Shown here: positions 1-7,837 of the stretch, one piece after another
Position numbering within the stretch: position 1 is the stretch's first letter
Layout: every line of letters begins with the position of its first letter
DNA from: Bacteroidales bacterium
GTDB taxonomy: Bacteria; Bacteroidota; Bacteroidia; Bacteroidales; Prolixibacteraceae
Direction: 5' to 3'
Length of the DNA: 45,413 nucleotides
Assembly (NCBI GenBank): GCA_031285325.1
Contig: JAITWJ010000049.1
Span: forward strand, 1 to 45,413
Notes under the pieces: model-generated
Seen by the model: only the letters and a program-made list of their open reading frames with translations
Databases searched by the model: none
Told to the model about the DNA's origin: nothing
Made by a program: the position numbers and the translations under genes

Positions 1-143
1 TAAAAAACAGTGAAACTATTGAAAAAATTTTTGGGTTTTTCATATTATAAAGCTTTAAAATTGTTATAAAATATGCATAAAAATTTAAAAACTATTTTTC
101 AAAAAGGACATTTTCAATATATTGAATACTGATTTTATTTACA

Positions 144-169
144 TGCTCCCGCCTTTTTTATCGGGAGCA
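144..169. terminator. hairpin, possible terminator of a gene outside the window
   Basis: TGCTCCCG (144-151) and CGGGAGCA (162-169) form a perfect 8-bp stem around a T-rich loop. There is no clear T-run after it on either strand, so termination is only a guess. The rest of 1-429 is AT-rich and shows no credible coding sequence. Confidence 0.4.
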
Positions 170-417
170 AACCGTAGTGCCACTTCTTGGGAAATAAATA
201 AAAACCATAATAAAAGTTTGAGTTCAATAAAATTGAATCTTGAGTAAAAGTAAAAATGAGTTTTGTAACTTCCAAGAAAAAATGCATAATATTTTCACAA
301 ATTAATATCAATCCTCGCTATTTCTTAAAATAAACCTTGATTTTGACTTTTTTATGATTTGTTATTAAATAGTAATTCATTGAAATACCGTAGGCGAGAT
401 ATTCTTCTATTTTTTTG

Positions 418-425
418 TACCTTTG
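418..425 (+). promoter_or_regulatory. -7 box of the rnpB promoter
   Basis: TACCTTTG matches the Bacteroidetes -7 consensus TAnnTTTG and ends 4 nt before the predicted 5' end of RNase P RNA at 430. That is the expected spacing for a transcription start. No clear -33 TTTG is seen at the usual distance. Confidence 0.7.
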
Positions 426-429
426 CGGC

Positions 430-845
430 GGCAGGCCGCTTTATCGTGCTGATATTTTTTCGATCAGTAAGGAAAGTCCGGGCAACACAGGGCACCGTGC
501 TTCTTAACGGGAAGATCTTTGAAAAAGGATAGCAACGTAACAGAAAATAACCACCTTGACGATAACATCAGGGAACGGGTGAAAAGGTGCGGTAAAAGCG
601 CACCGGTATTGATGGTAACATCATTAACCGTACGTCTCATGGGTTGCAAAGTCAAGTATATCCTGATTGTTTATCGTTGTTGCGGTAAACAGCGAAATGC
701 CCGTTTCGTTATTCTTAATTAAAGAAAGTCAGGAGGGGTAGGCTGCAGGACTGAGATAGTGATATCTCGGCTAGATAAATGATAAAGTTTCCGGTAATCA
801 CTTTGTGATATCCGGAAGAACAGAACCCGGCTTACAGGCCTGCCT
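430..845 (+). ncRNA. rnpB: RNase P RNA (bacterial class A)
   Basis: This is the catalytic RNA of ribonuclease P, which removes 5' leaders from pre-tRNAs. The universally conserved block GGAAAGTCCGGGC lies near the 5' end (about 471-483). The conserved 3' block AGAACCCGGCTTACAGGCC lies at 822-840. The two ends, GGCAGGCC (430-437) and GGCCTGCC (837-844), pair as helix P1. The conserved segment after the mid region (AGAAAGTCAGGAGGGGTAGG, about 722-741) is also present. The length of about 415 nt is normal. A TACCTTTG promoter box lies just upstream, and a T7 run (848-854) after P1 probably ends transcription. A 67-codon open frame inside it (519-722) is a chance reading of the RNA gene. Confidence 0.97.
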
Positions 846-855
846 TCTTTTTTTG
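837..855 (+). terminator. 3' end of rnpB with T-run
   Basis: The 3' strand of helix P1 is followed within 3 nt by seven T residues (848-854). The P1 helix plus the T-run could act as the intrinsic terminator. Confidence 0.5.
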
Positions 856-885
856 ATAAACACAAACACTCATATTTGATTATTT

Positions 886-910
886 TACCACGAAATATTA
901 TGTAAATTTG
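886..910 (+). promoter_or_regulatory. promoter of the MATE gene with a palindrome-like motif
   Basis: TAAATTTG (903-910) is a perfect TAnnTTTG -7 box, 18 nt before the ATG at 929. Immediately upstream and touching the box is an 18-nt sequence (886-903) that recurs exactly at 12341-12358. ACCAC (887-891) and GTGGT (910-914) flank the box as an inverted pair, which could mark an operator. Confidence 0.55.
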
Positions 911-928
911 TGGTCAAATCAAATCTGA

Positions 929-2272
929 ATGCAATCAATTTCTACTCTTGAATTAGGCACGGAAAAAATCAACAAATTGTTGAGGAAATATTCCATACCG
1001 TCTATTATTGCAATGACGGCAGCATCGTTATATAATATAACCGACAGTATTTTTATCGGTCACGGTGTTGGAGCAATGGCAATTTCCGGTTTGGCAATAA
1101 GTTTTCCGTTAATGAACCTTTCTGTGGCATTTGGTTCACTGGCGGGATTAGGTGGAGCCACACTACTCTCGATACGTATGGGGCAAAAAGATTACGATTC
1201 GGCAAAGCTTATTTTGGGTAATATTTTGGTATTAACAGTAATTATTGGTATTCTTTTTTCTGTAATTACACTGTTATTTCTTGATCCAATACTGTATTTT
1301 TTTGGCGCAAGCGAAGAAACAATTATTTATGCCCGTGATTTTATGAAAATTATACTACTCGGTAATGTGTTGACAAATCTGTATGTAGGATTTAATATGA
1401 CCTTACGTTCGTTAGGAAATCCGAGAATGGCAATGATATCTATCATAGGAACAGTATTGATTAACATGGCGTTAAATCCTTTGTTTATTTTTGTTTTCAA
1501 ATTAGGAATTAGAGGCAGTGCGATGGCTACGGTTATTTCGCAGGCTATAATGTTTATATGGCAACTCCGGTTTTTTTGTAACAGAAAAAATCTTATTTAC
1601 ATTGAGAAATCAATTTTTAGTTTGAAAAGGCGTATTGTGACAGAAATGCTTTCCATTGGGCTTTCACCGTTTTTTATAAATACGGCTTCTTGTATGATTG
1701 TTATTGCGATAAATTACGGGTTAATGAAATATGGCGGTAATTATGCCGTAGGAGCTTATGGCATTGTAAATCGCATGTCGTATTTATTTTTTATGATAGT
1801 ATTTGGATTGAATCAGGGTATGCAACCGATTGTGGGTTACAATTATGGAGCAAAACAATATGGCCGTACAATAGAAACATTGAAAAAAACAATTTTTTTG
1901 GCAACACTGGCGCTTATTTTTGGTTTTATTGTGGTAGAATTGTTTCCAAGAACGGTGGCGTCTATTTTCACAACCGAAGAAACTTTTATAAATGATGCCG
2001 TAGTCGGTTTACGTTTAGTTTTTTTAACCTTTCCTATTATTGGTGTTCAGGTGGTTATCACAAACTTTTTTCAAAGTATAGGAAAATCAAAAATATCCAT
2101 ATTTTTATCATTAACACGGCAACTTATTTTCTTTTTGCCGCTATTGTTGATTCTGCCAAAATTTTACGGAATATACGGCGTTTGGTACTCATTCCCAATT
2201 TCAGACAGTATATCATTAATAATCGCCTCAACAATGTTATTTTTCCAACTTAAAAAACTAAAAAATGAATAA
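929..2272 (+). CDS. MATE family multidrug/Na+ efflux transporter
   Basis: The protein has 447 residues and about 12 hydrophobic segments in two similar halves, the usual size for the multi-antimicrobial extrusion (MATE) family of the inner membrane. These exporters couple Na+ or H+ influx to export of drugs or cationic compounds. Early features fit the family: an N-terminal PSIIAMTAASLYNITDSIFIG-like first helix and, in the second half, GLNQGMQPIVGYNYGA (about residues 296-311), a conserved MATE pattern. Its last 8 bases overlap the start of the kinase-like gene at 2265, so the two are probably co-transcribed from the TAAATTTG promoter at 903. The substrate cannot be told from sequence. Confidence 0.93.
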   Translation: MQSISTLELGTEKINKLLRKYSIPSIIAMTAASLYNITDSIFIGHGVGAMAISGLAISFPLMNLSVAFGSLAGLGGATLLSIRMGQKDYDSAKLILGNILVLTVIIGILFSVITLLFLDPILYFFGASEETIIYARDFMKIILLGNVLTNLYVGFNMTLRSLGNPRMAMISIIGTVLINMALNPLFIFVFKLGIRGSAMATVISQAIMFIWQLRFFCNRKNLIYIEKSIFSLKRRIVTEMLSIGLSPFFINTASCMIVIAINYGLMKYGGNYAVGAYGIVNRMSYLFFMIVFGLNQGMQPIVGYNYGAKQYGRTIETLKKTIFLATLALIFGFIVVELFPRTVASIFTTEETFINDAVVGLRLVFLTFPIIGVQVVITNFFQSIGKSKISIFLSLTRQLIFFLPLLLILPKFYGIYGVWYSFPISDSISLIIASTMLFFQLKKLKNE

Positions 2273-2891
2273 CACAATCATTAATATCGGTCGCCAGTTT
2301 GGAAGCGGCGGATTATTGGTGGGTGAAAAACTTGCCGGTAAGCTAAATTTTGGTTTTTTCGACAAAGAGTTAATAAACCTTGCATCGAAGGAAAGCGGAT
2401 TGTCTGCCGAATTCTTCGAGCAAGCTGACGAAAGACGTCATCCAAGATTTTTGGGACATTTTTTTCGTATCGGCAAAAACATTATGGATTCAAGTGATTT
2501 GGAAAATAATTATCTTACAAACAACACACTGTTCAAGATACAAAGCGACGTTATACGTTCATTGGCTGAAAAACAGTCGTGTGTATTTGTGGGGCGTTGC
2601 GCTGACTACATTTTGCGCGAAAATACAAGTTGTTTTAATATTTTTGTTACCGCTAATATTGAAGACCGTATTGCCCGTATTACAGAACGCTTAGGGATAC
2701 CATCAAAAACAGCAAAAAGTGTATTGGAAAAATTAGATAAAAAACGTGCCGCATACTATAATTTCTACACCAACAAAACTTGGGGTGCCGCAGAATCATA
2801 TCACTTATGTGTTAATACTTCGGTATTAGGTATTGATAAAACAACAAATTTGATAGCATCAATTATTAATTGTACAGGCTACAATAAATAA
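2265..2891 (+). CDS. cytidylate kinase-like family protein
   Basis: The 208-residue protein starts with a nucleotide-binding segment INIGRQFGSGG (residues 6-16). This replaces the usual P-loop with the GRxxGSGG form typical of the cytidylate kinase-like family (Cytidylate_kin2). The VFVGRCADYIL segment (about 106-116) and a following segment rich in Arg (DRIARITERLG) fit the NMP-binding and lid parts. It is not the canonical cmk. The substrate is unknown, and members of this family often sit beside transporters. It overlaps the MATE gene by 8 nt, so translational coupling is likely. A second open frame inside it (2380-2694) is a shadow. Confidence 0.85.
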   Translation: MNNTIINIGRQFGSGGLLVGEKLAGKLNFGFFDKELINLASKESGLSAEFFEQADERRHPRFLGHFFRIGKNIMDSSDLENNYLTNNTLFKIQSDVIRSLAEKQSCVFVGRCADYILRENTSCFNIFVTANIEDRIARITERLGIPSKTAKSVLEKLDKKRAAYYNFYTNKTWGAAESYHLCVNTSVLGIDKTTNLIASIINCTGYNK

Positions 2892-2983
2892 TTACTACAT
2901 TTTTGTCAAACAAAGTAAATCAATTATTATATTTATTTTACCTTGCAACTTTTTAAGTTATTCAATTTGAACAACGTTGTGAA

Positions 2984-4075
2984 ATGAAATCATTTTTTAT
3001 TGGCAAATATGAAATAAAGCTCCCCATAATACAGGGAGGCATGGGTGTTGGCGTGTCCTTAAGCGGGTTGGCCTCGGCAGTAGCCAATGAAGGCGGTGTT
3101 GGAGTTATTTCGGCGGCAGGGCTTGGATTGCTTTATCCTGAATACAATGGAACATACATTGAGAAATGTATTTATGCACTGAAGGAAGAAATACGCAAAA
3201 CCCGTGAAAAGACCTATGGTATTATTGGTGTCAATATAATGGTGGCGCTTTCCAACTTTAAGGATATGGCGCTAACAGCAGTTAAAGAAAAAATTGATGT
3301 GATTTTTGCAGGCGCAGGGCTTCCGCTCGACTTGCCATCTTACTTAACAGAAGAAAGCAAAACACAACTTGTTCCTATAGTTTCATCTTCCCGCGCGGCG
3401 CGGTTAATTTGCGAAAAATGGTTGGCAAATTACAATTATTTGCCCGATGCAATAGTCGTAGAAGGCCCTAAAGCAGGAGGACATCTTGGATTCAAAACCG
3501 AGCAAATAGAAAATGAAAACTATTCGCTTGAACATCTTATTCCGGAAGTGGTGGAGGTAACAAAAAGTTATACCAACATTAAAAATATACCTGTAATTGC
3601 GGCCGGAGGCATAATGACCGGTGAAGATATTGCACGGTTTATGGAGTTGGGAGCATCGGCAGTACAAATGGGCTCTATATTCGTGCCGACCGAAGAGTGC
3701 GACGCTTCGCTGGAATTTAAGAAAGTTTATATAAATTCCAACAAGGAAGACATGCGTATAATTCAAAGCCCTGTTGGTATGCCGGGACGCGCTTTTGACA
3801 GCGAGTTTATACGAAGCGTAGCTGAGGGGAAAGAAAAGCCAAATTCGTGTCCTTTTAATTGCATAAAAACATGCGATTATACCAGAAGCCCGTATTGCAT
3901 AATCAAAGCGCTTTACAATGCGGCCAAAGGCAATATGAAAAAAGGATATGCCTTTGCGGGCAGCAATGCTTATCTGTCAGACAAAATACGTAGTGTTAAG
4001 GAAGTTATCGAAAAACTGAAAGCCGATTTTTTCCTGTCTAAAGCTGCTCATGAGGCAGGTGTCATTGGAGAATAA
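2984..4075 (+). CDS. nitronate monooxygenase / FabK-like flavin enzyme
   Basis: The 363-residue protein has the FMN-dependent TIM-barrel pattern of the nitronate monooxygenase/2-nitropropane dioxygenase group. It shows PIIQGGMGVGVS (residues 14-25), then GVISAAGLGL, GVNIMVAL and AGAGLP, a VVEGPKAGGHLG loop (about 158-169) that carries the catalytic His in this family, VIAAGGIMTGED and GASAVQMGSIF for phosphate binding, and SPVGMPGRA near the C-terminal part. A C-terminal extension with four Cys (NCIKTCDY, then SPYC) is seen in the long variant common in Bacteroidetes and Firmicutes and may bind metal. Related enzymes oxidise toxic nitronates or act as enoyl-ACP reductase, and sequence alone does not decide. 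It is a single gene, 92 bp after the kinase-like gene. Confidence 0.88.
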   Translation: MKSFFIGKYEIKLPIIQGGMGVGVSLSGLASAVANEGGVGVISAAGLGLLYPEYNGTYIEKCIYALKEEIRKTREKTYGIIGVNIMVALSNFKDMALTAVKEKIDVIFAGAGLPLDLPSYLTEESKTQLVPIVSSSRAARLICEKWLANYNYLPDAIVVEGPKAGGHLGFKTEQIENENYSLEHLIPEVVEVTKSYTNIKNIPVIAAGGIMTGEDIARFMELGASAVQMGSIFVPTEECDASLEFKKVYINSNKEDMRIIQSPVGMPGRAFDSEFIRSVAEGKEKPNSCPFNCIKTCDYTRSPYCIIKALYNAAKGNMKKGYAFAGSNAYLSDKIRSVKEVIEKLKADFFLSKAAHEAGVIGE

Positions 4076-4274
4076 AAACCAGAAACACACACATTCATTT
4101 ATTACAGACCGGATACTTTGTGTTGTCGTTTTCTATTATGTATTTTTCTTATTGCTTGGTAAATTCGGACAATGTTTTGCGTTGCCGGTTATTCAAAGTA
4201 TGGCAAATAAGTTTTCAATTTCTTAATGTTTTGCATGTAATTCAGGTAAAAAATGTTTTGTTAACTTCAAATCA

Positions 4275-4282
4275 TAACTTTG
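4275..4282 (+). promoter_or_regulatory. -7 box of the MFS gene
   Basis: TAACTTTG fits TAnnTTTG and lies 26 nt before the ATG at 4309. The 230-bp gap before it has no convincing gene. A 62-codon open frame (4120-4308) contains this promoter and is AT-rich. Confidence 0.6.
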
Positions 4283-4308
4283 CGGCGAAAAATTCCAGAA
4301 AACTGTAA

Positions 4309-5502
4309 ATGACTGAAATTACACCGGCTAAAACACAAGAACTCACATTGGATATCAATAAAAAGAGGGCACGCATTGCAGTGTCTATGGTTTATTTTTG
4401 TATGGGATTGGCTTTTGCTTCGTGGGCAAGCCGAATACCACAAATAAAAACAACGCTACAACTTAGCGACGGCGTTTTTGGAAGCATACTATTCGCTTTA
4501 CCGGTTGGACAGTTTTTAATGATGCCTTTTTCCGGCAAACTTGTAACCCGTTTTGGCAGCCATAACATTTTAAAATTTGCTTTACCCGCTTATATTGTTG
4601 TTTTAAGCTGTATAGGATTGGTACATGCAAGTTGGCAACTGGCAGTTGTACTTTTTCTTTTTGGCGTAACCGGAAATATGTGCAATATTTCGGTAAACAC
4701 ACAGGGTGTTGCTGCAGAACGCCTTTATGGCAGGCCAATTATGGCATCGCTACATGGAGGATGGAGCCTTGCTGGTTTTACCGGAGCAATTATCGGGATG
4801 TTAATGATAAACCTTAAAATAGTTCCTTTTTGGCATTTTGTATTTATAGTTGCAGCTATATTGGTTATCATAAAAATAAATTACCCGTATTTGATACGTA
4901 CCGAACCCGATAAGAAAAGTAATGAACCAAGAAGAAAATTCTTTATGAAACCCGACAGTATTCTTCTTCAGTTGGGCATTATAGGTTTTTTCAGTATGGC
5001 CAGCGAAGGAGCAATGTTTGACTGGAGCGGCGTTTATTTTAAAGATGTTGTTAAAGCGCCAGAGTCGTTGGTGATTCTTGGTTACACTTCGTTTATGATT
5101 ATGATGGCTATGGGTCGTTTTTTAGCTGATTACCTTATTTCGAAAATTGGGAGAAGGCTGCTGATGCAAATTTGCGGAGTTATGATTTCGGGTGGGCTTT
5201 TCACATCGGTTATTTTTCCTTACTTAGTTCCAAGTACCATTGCCTTTATGCTGGTTGGCCTTGGTGTTTCGAGTATTGTGCCTACCGTTTACAGTACTGC
5301 GGGGAAACATGGCAAAATTCCACCCGGAATAGCGTTGGCAACTGTTGCAGGAGTGAGTTTTCTTGGCTTTTTGATGGGGCCGCCGTTAATAGGGTTTATT
5401 GCCGAAGCTTTCGGGCTAAGATATTCGTACGCTGTGATTGGTTTTTTCGGTATTGGTATTACATTGTTTGTTAACAGGGTAAAAGCATTACAGGTCAATT
5501 AA
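4309..5502 (+). CDS. MFS transporter, YbjJ-like
   Basis: The 397-residue inner-membrane protein has about 12 transmembrane helices in the major facilitator pattern. After the first helix it reads FASWASRIPQIK, and the second helix starts with a GxxLFALPVGQF stretch. This resembles the YbjJ-type MFS group, which has no settled substrate. A typical loop (GKLVTRFGSHNIL, about 76-88) joins helices 2 and 3. The gene has its own TAnnTTTG box. Its 3' end overlaps rimM on the other strand by 15 bp (5488-5502), and no terminator lies between the two. Confidence 0.85.
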   Translation: MTEITPAKTQELTLDINKKRARIAVSMVYFCMGLAFASWASRIPQIKTTLQLSDGVFGSILFALPVGQFLMMPFSGKLVTRFGSHNILKFALPAYIVVLSCIGLVHASWQLAVVLFLFGVTGNMCNISVNTQGVAAERLYGRPIMASLHGGWSLAGFTGAIIGMLMINLKIVPFWHFVFIVAAILVIIKINYPYLIRTEPDKKSNEPRRKFFMKPDSILLQLGIIGFFSMASEGAMFDWSGVYFKDVVKAPESLVILGYTSFMIMMAMGRFLADYLISKIGRRLLMQICGVMISGGLFTSVIFPYLVPSTIAFMLVGLGVSSIVPTVYSTAGKHGKIPPGIALATVAGVSFLGFLMGPPLIGFIAEAFGLRYSYAVIGFFGIGITLFVNRVKALQVN

Positions 5503-6015
5503 CCCATTTGGAAGGTTGAGTTTAATAATTCTTTTTTGCTCATCGACCGACACGAGCAGTTCAACATTAAATGATATTAGAAGTTCGTTATTTCCTTTGA
5601 GAACGGTAAATACTACATTGCCTGAGTAGTTGTTAGTTTGGGTTATTACGCCTATTGCACCGAGCGTTTCGTCTTCTATTAAATAATTTTCAAAACAGAG
5701 AGCGTTGTCTTCTTCTTCTGGAATTATTTCGGATGAATAAATGAATACGGAGCTGTTTCTGAGGCGGCATGCGTATTCTTCACTGTCAACCCAGTCGAGT
5801 TTTACTATGGCCGATTTTGATGATTTAATCCACAATCCTTCATCGCTAATAAAGAAAGGGACTAAAAGCCCGTCTATTTCTAAAAATAACCGTTTGCTTT
5901 TCGACAGGGACGATTCAAACACGGGGTCGAAATCGAGAATCAGTTCGCCTCTTACTCCATGTGTTTTTCTGATGAATCCTATTTGTGTACAGTTTGCTTT
6001 GGGTATTGTTTCCAT
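5488..6015 (-). CDS. rimM: ribosome maturation factor RimM
   Basis: RimM helps assemble the 3' head domain of 16S rRNA in the 30S subunit and binds protein S19. The 175-residue product has the diagnostic N-terminal IGFIRKTHGVRGEL (residues 12-25) followed by a PRC-barrel C-terminal half (about 97-170). The size is normal. rpsP lies directly upstream on the same strand, as in many bacteria. A strong hairpin with a T-run lies between them, and rimM has its own box TATATTTG ending only 4 nt before the ATG, so its mRNA may be leaderless. No other Met occurs near the start. It overlaps the convergent MFS gene by 15 bp. Confidence 0.95.
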   Translation of the reverse strand: METIPKANCTQIGFIRKTHGVRGELILDFDPVFESSLSKSKRLFLEIDGLLVPFFISDEGLWIKSSKSAIVKLDWVDSEEYACRLRNSSVFIYSSEIIPEEEDNALCFENYLIEDETLGAIGVITQTNNYSGNVVFTVLKGNNELLISFNVELLVSVDEQKRIIKLNLPNGLIDL

Positions 6016-6019
6016 AGAA

Positions 6020-6027
6020 CAAATATA
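6020..6027 (-). promoter_or_regulatory. -7 box directly in front of rimM
   Basis: Minus-strand TATATTTG ends 4 nt before the rimM ATG (6015). A TTTG at 6053-6050 could be the -33 element with 22 nt between, slightly long. The predicted transcription start falls at or within a few bases of the ATG. Confidence 0.6.
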
Positions 6028-6050
6028 GCTATATTTTAACGGGAAATAAC

Positions 6051-6087
6051 AAAAAAGACCACCAACCTTTTGGGCTGGTGGTCTTTT
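6051..6087 (-). terminator. intrinsic terminator between rpsP and rimM
   Basis: A perfect 12-bp stem, AAAAGACCACCA (6053-6064) with TGGTGGTCTTTT (6076-6087), is followed on the minus strand by six T. It ends rpsP transcription 24 bp past its stop. On the plus strand a weaker T-run also follows, so it may work in both directions. Confidence 0.85.
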
Positions 6088-6110
6088 GTTTTCCAGACGA
6101 TGTGCCTTGC

Positions 6111-6701
6111 TTAAGACTCGGTGCTTTCTTCTTTTTGAACTTGTTCTGTTTCGGCAGCTACTTCGTTATCGGTGGCTGGTTCTACACTGCCAAGCTGTTC
6201 TTCCTGGGTTTGCTCTGCCAATGCTTCGGCTTCGGTGGCTAATTCTGCATTTTTAGCGGCAATAACTTTGGCCCGTTCTTCTTTAATTTTAGTTTCGGCT
6301 TCGAGTTGTTTTTTCGTGGCTAATGCTTCGTCGCTTGATAAACGTTCGAGTTTGATTTGCAGTTTTGCATTCTTGTCTGCAATCCATTTCTCAAAACGTT
6401 TTTCTGCTTCAGCTTCATCAAAAGCTCCTTTTTTTACTCCACCCATAAGGTGTTTTTTGTAAAGAACGCCTTCGTTCGATAAAATTGCCTTTACAGTATC
6501 AGTCGGTTGTGCACCTTTTAAAAGCCAATTGTAAGCTTTTTCAAAATCGAGATCTATAGTAGCAGGATTTGTATTGGGATTATATGAGCCAATCCTTTCA
6601 ACGTACCTGCCATCTCGTGGCGCCCTGCTATCTGCTATCACTATGTGATAGTAGGCATAACGTTTGCGGCCATGCCGCGTCAATCTCATTTTTACTGGCA
6701 T
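6111..6701 (-). CDS. rpsP: 30S ribosomal protein S16, long Bacteroidetes form
   Basis: The first ~80 residues are S16: [20 protein letters not shown], then [19 protein letters not shown] and the [13 protein letters not shown] segment. The total of 196 residues is more than twice the E. coli protein. The remainder is a charged, Ala/Glu/Lys-rich tail that should be helical (about 95-160) and ends in an acidic Glu/Gln-rich stretch. Long S16 tails are common in Bacteroidetes. The tail probably extends from the body of the 30S subunit, though no function is evident. The promoter has TATATTTG (6741-6734) with TTTG 18 nt further upstream, and a terminator follows the gene. Confidence 0.96.
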   Translation of the reverse strand: MPVKMRLTRHGRKRYAYYHIVIADSRAPRDGRYVERIGSYNPNTNPATIDLDFEKAYNWLLKGAQPTDTVKAILSNEGVLYKKHLMGGVKKGAFDEAEAEKRFEKWIADKNAKLQIKLERLSSDEALATKKQLEAETKIKEERAKVIAAKNAELATEAEALAEQTQEEQLGSVEPATDNEVAAETEQVQKEESTES

Positions 6702-6733
6702 AAATTATAGAGTTAATTTTTTAATATTCGGTA

Positions 6734-6763
6734 CAAATATAACACAATATTCTGTTTGCCAAA
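6734..6763 (-). promoter_or_regulatory. rpsP promoter with both -33 and -7 boxes
   Basis: On the minus strand TTTG (6763-6760), an 18-nt spacer and TATATTTG (6741-6734) match the TTTG/TAnnTTTG consensus of Bacteroidetes housekeeping promoters. The leader to the ATG at 6701 is about 28 nt. This is the clearest two-box promoter in the window. Confidence 0.8.
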
Positions 6764-6827
6764 TTATAAGTTAATTTTTTATAATTTTTAAATAACAATG
6801 AACGGGTATTATGTGTATAAAAATGAG

Positions 6828-6835
6828 TATTTTTG
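6828..6835 (+). promoter_or_regulatory. -7 box of the LuxR-type regulator
   Basis: TATTTTTG fits TAnnTTTG and lies 60 nt before the ATG at 6896. No -33 TTTG is evident. Confidence 0.45.
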
Positions 6836-6895
6836 GGAATATTCAATTTTTCAGACAAAAAATTGCCGTACCTGAATGTCGAGCCATTAATCTAA

Positions 6896-7555
6896 ATGAA
6901 AAACGTTAACGAAGATTCAAAAATTATTGATATTGCTGTTTTGGATGAACATATTATTTCGTTACAGGCAATTTCGCTACTGGTTTTACAGAATCAGAAT
7001 TTCAATGTGTTGCTTTTATGCCGCAGTATAGACGGCTTATTTGAGGAGCTGGAAAACATTGATGTGGATATTTTGATTTTTAACATGCACGAAAATTCGG
7101 TGCGGAACTTTAATCTTATTGCCCATGTAAAGGCGTTCAATCCAAAGGTAAAGATTCTTGTTATATCGGCTGTTGACGATGAAAAAATGATTTCCAAAAT
7201 AATAAGAAACGGAGTGAAAGGTTTTTTAGGAAAGACTTCTACGCCCAACGACTTAACCGAAGCCGTTTATTCTTTACATTCCGAACACGAATACTTCAGC
7301 GGTAAACAGGGTGCGCATACGGCATTTAACAATAGCGACGCCATAAAGCCCGAAATACCCCGGTTGAGCGCCAGACATGTTCAAATTTTGAAGTTAATGG
7401 GCGAAAGTTTGTCTAACAGGGAAATTGCAGAGCAGCTTTTTATAAGTATTCGTACTGTTGAGACGCACAAAAACCACTTAATGCAGAAATTAAACTTGAA
7501 AAACATGGTTGATTTGATTAAATTCGGAATAAAAAACAACATTATTAAGGTTTAA
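6896..7555 (+). CDS. NarL/LuxR-type response regulator with atypical receiver
   Basis: The 219-residue protein has a receiver-like domain (about 10-130) followed by a LuxR-type helix-turn-helix (about 153-212: LSARHVQILKLMGESLSN, then REIAEQLFISIRTVETHKNHL). In the receiver the acidic pair D17/E18, switch Ser91 and Lys113 are in place. The position that should be the phosphorylated Asp is Asn63 (DILIFNMHEN, where active members have a D before the MP-type motif). Ordinary phosphorylation therefore looks impossible. Such pseudo-receivers can act constitutively or bind another ligand. No histidine kinase lies nearby. A hairpin at 7658-7678 follows the gene. Confidence 0.88.
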   Translation: MKNVNEDSKIIDIAVLDEHIISLQAISLLVLQNQNFNVLLLCRSIDGLFEELENIDVDILIFNMHENSVRNFNLIAHVKAFNPKVKILVISAVDDEKMISKIIRNGVKGFLGKTSTPNDLTEAVYSLHSEHEYFSGKQGAHTAFNNSDAIKPEIPRLSARHVQILKLMGESLSNREIAEQLFISIRTVETHKNHLMQKLNLKNMVDLIKFGIKNNIIKV

Positions 7556-7657
7556 TATTGCATTTAACAGTTATCCGAAAATAATTTGGAAATAAAAAAA
7601 CATATACGTATATTTGCTGGAGTGTTTATTTGTTTATGCAAATGATTATTAGTGTTA

Positions 7658-7678
7658 GTGCCGGTGAACAGCCGGCAC
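7658..7678 (+). terminator. hairpin after the LuxR-type regulator
   Basis: GTGCCGG (7658-7664) and CCGGCAC (7672-7678) form a 7-bp GC-rich stem with a 7-nt loop, followed by CACTTTTGTT. It is a plausible terminator 100 bp past the stop, although the T-run is short. Confidence 0.5.
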
Positions 7679-7700
7679 CACTTTTGTTAATCTTTTGGTA

Positions 7701-7752
7701 CGGTAAATCCCCTTGTTGCATATCTTCTGCAACAAACCTAAAGGGCGGTAAA
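7701..7752 (+). other. structured intergenic segment upstream of nnr
   Basis: TTGTTGCA (7713-7720) and TGCAACAA (7728-7735) form a perfect 8-bp hairpin. CCCTT (7710-7714) can alternatively pair with AAGGG (7741-7745). The heptamer CGGTAAA stands on both sides (7701-7707 and 7746-7752). This could be a small RNA or a leader element of nnr. It matches no riboswitch I recognise. The remainder of the 280-bp gap is AT-rich, with AATTGTTAATT-type repeats at about 7785-7815. Confidence 0.3.
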
Positions 7753-7837
7753 AGAATCTGCCTGAACAACCTATCATCTTTGTTAATTGTAAATTATTAA
7801 TTGTTAATTTGCACATTTTACGGGCAAATAAATTGAA

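Noticed and set aside
519-722. 67-codon open frame on the plus strand (and a 63-codon one on the minus strand, 464-655)
   Set aside because: Both lie inside the RNase P RNA gene and reflect its conserved RNA sequence, not protein coding.
4120-4308. 62-codon frame ending just before the MFS start
   Set aside because: AT-rich and contains the TAACTTTG promoter of the MFS gene; no domain or good start signal.
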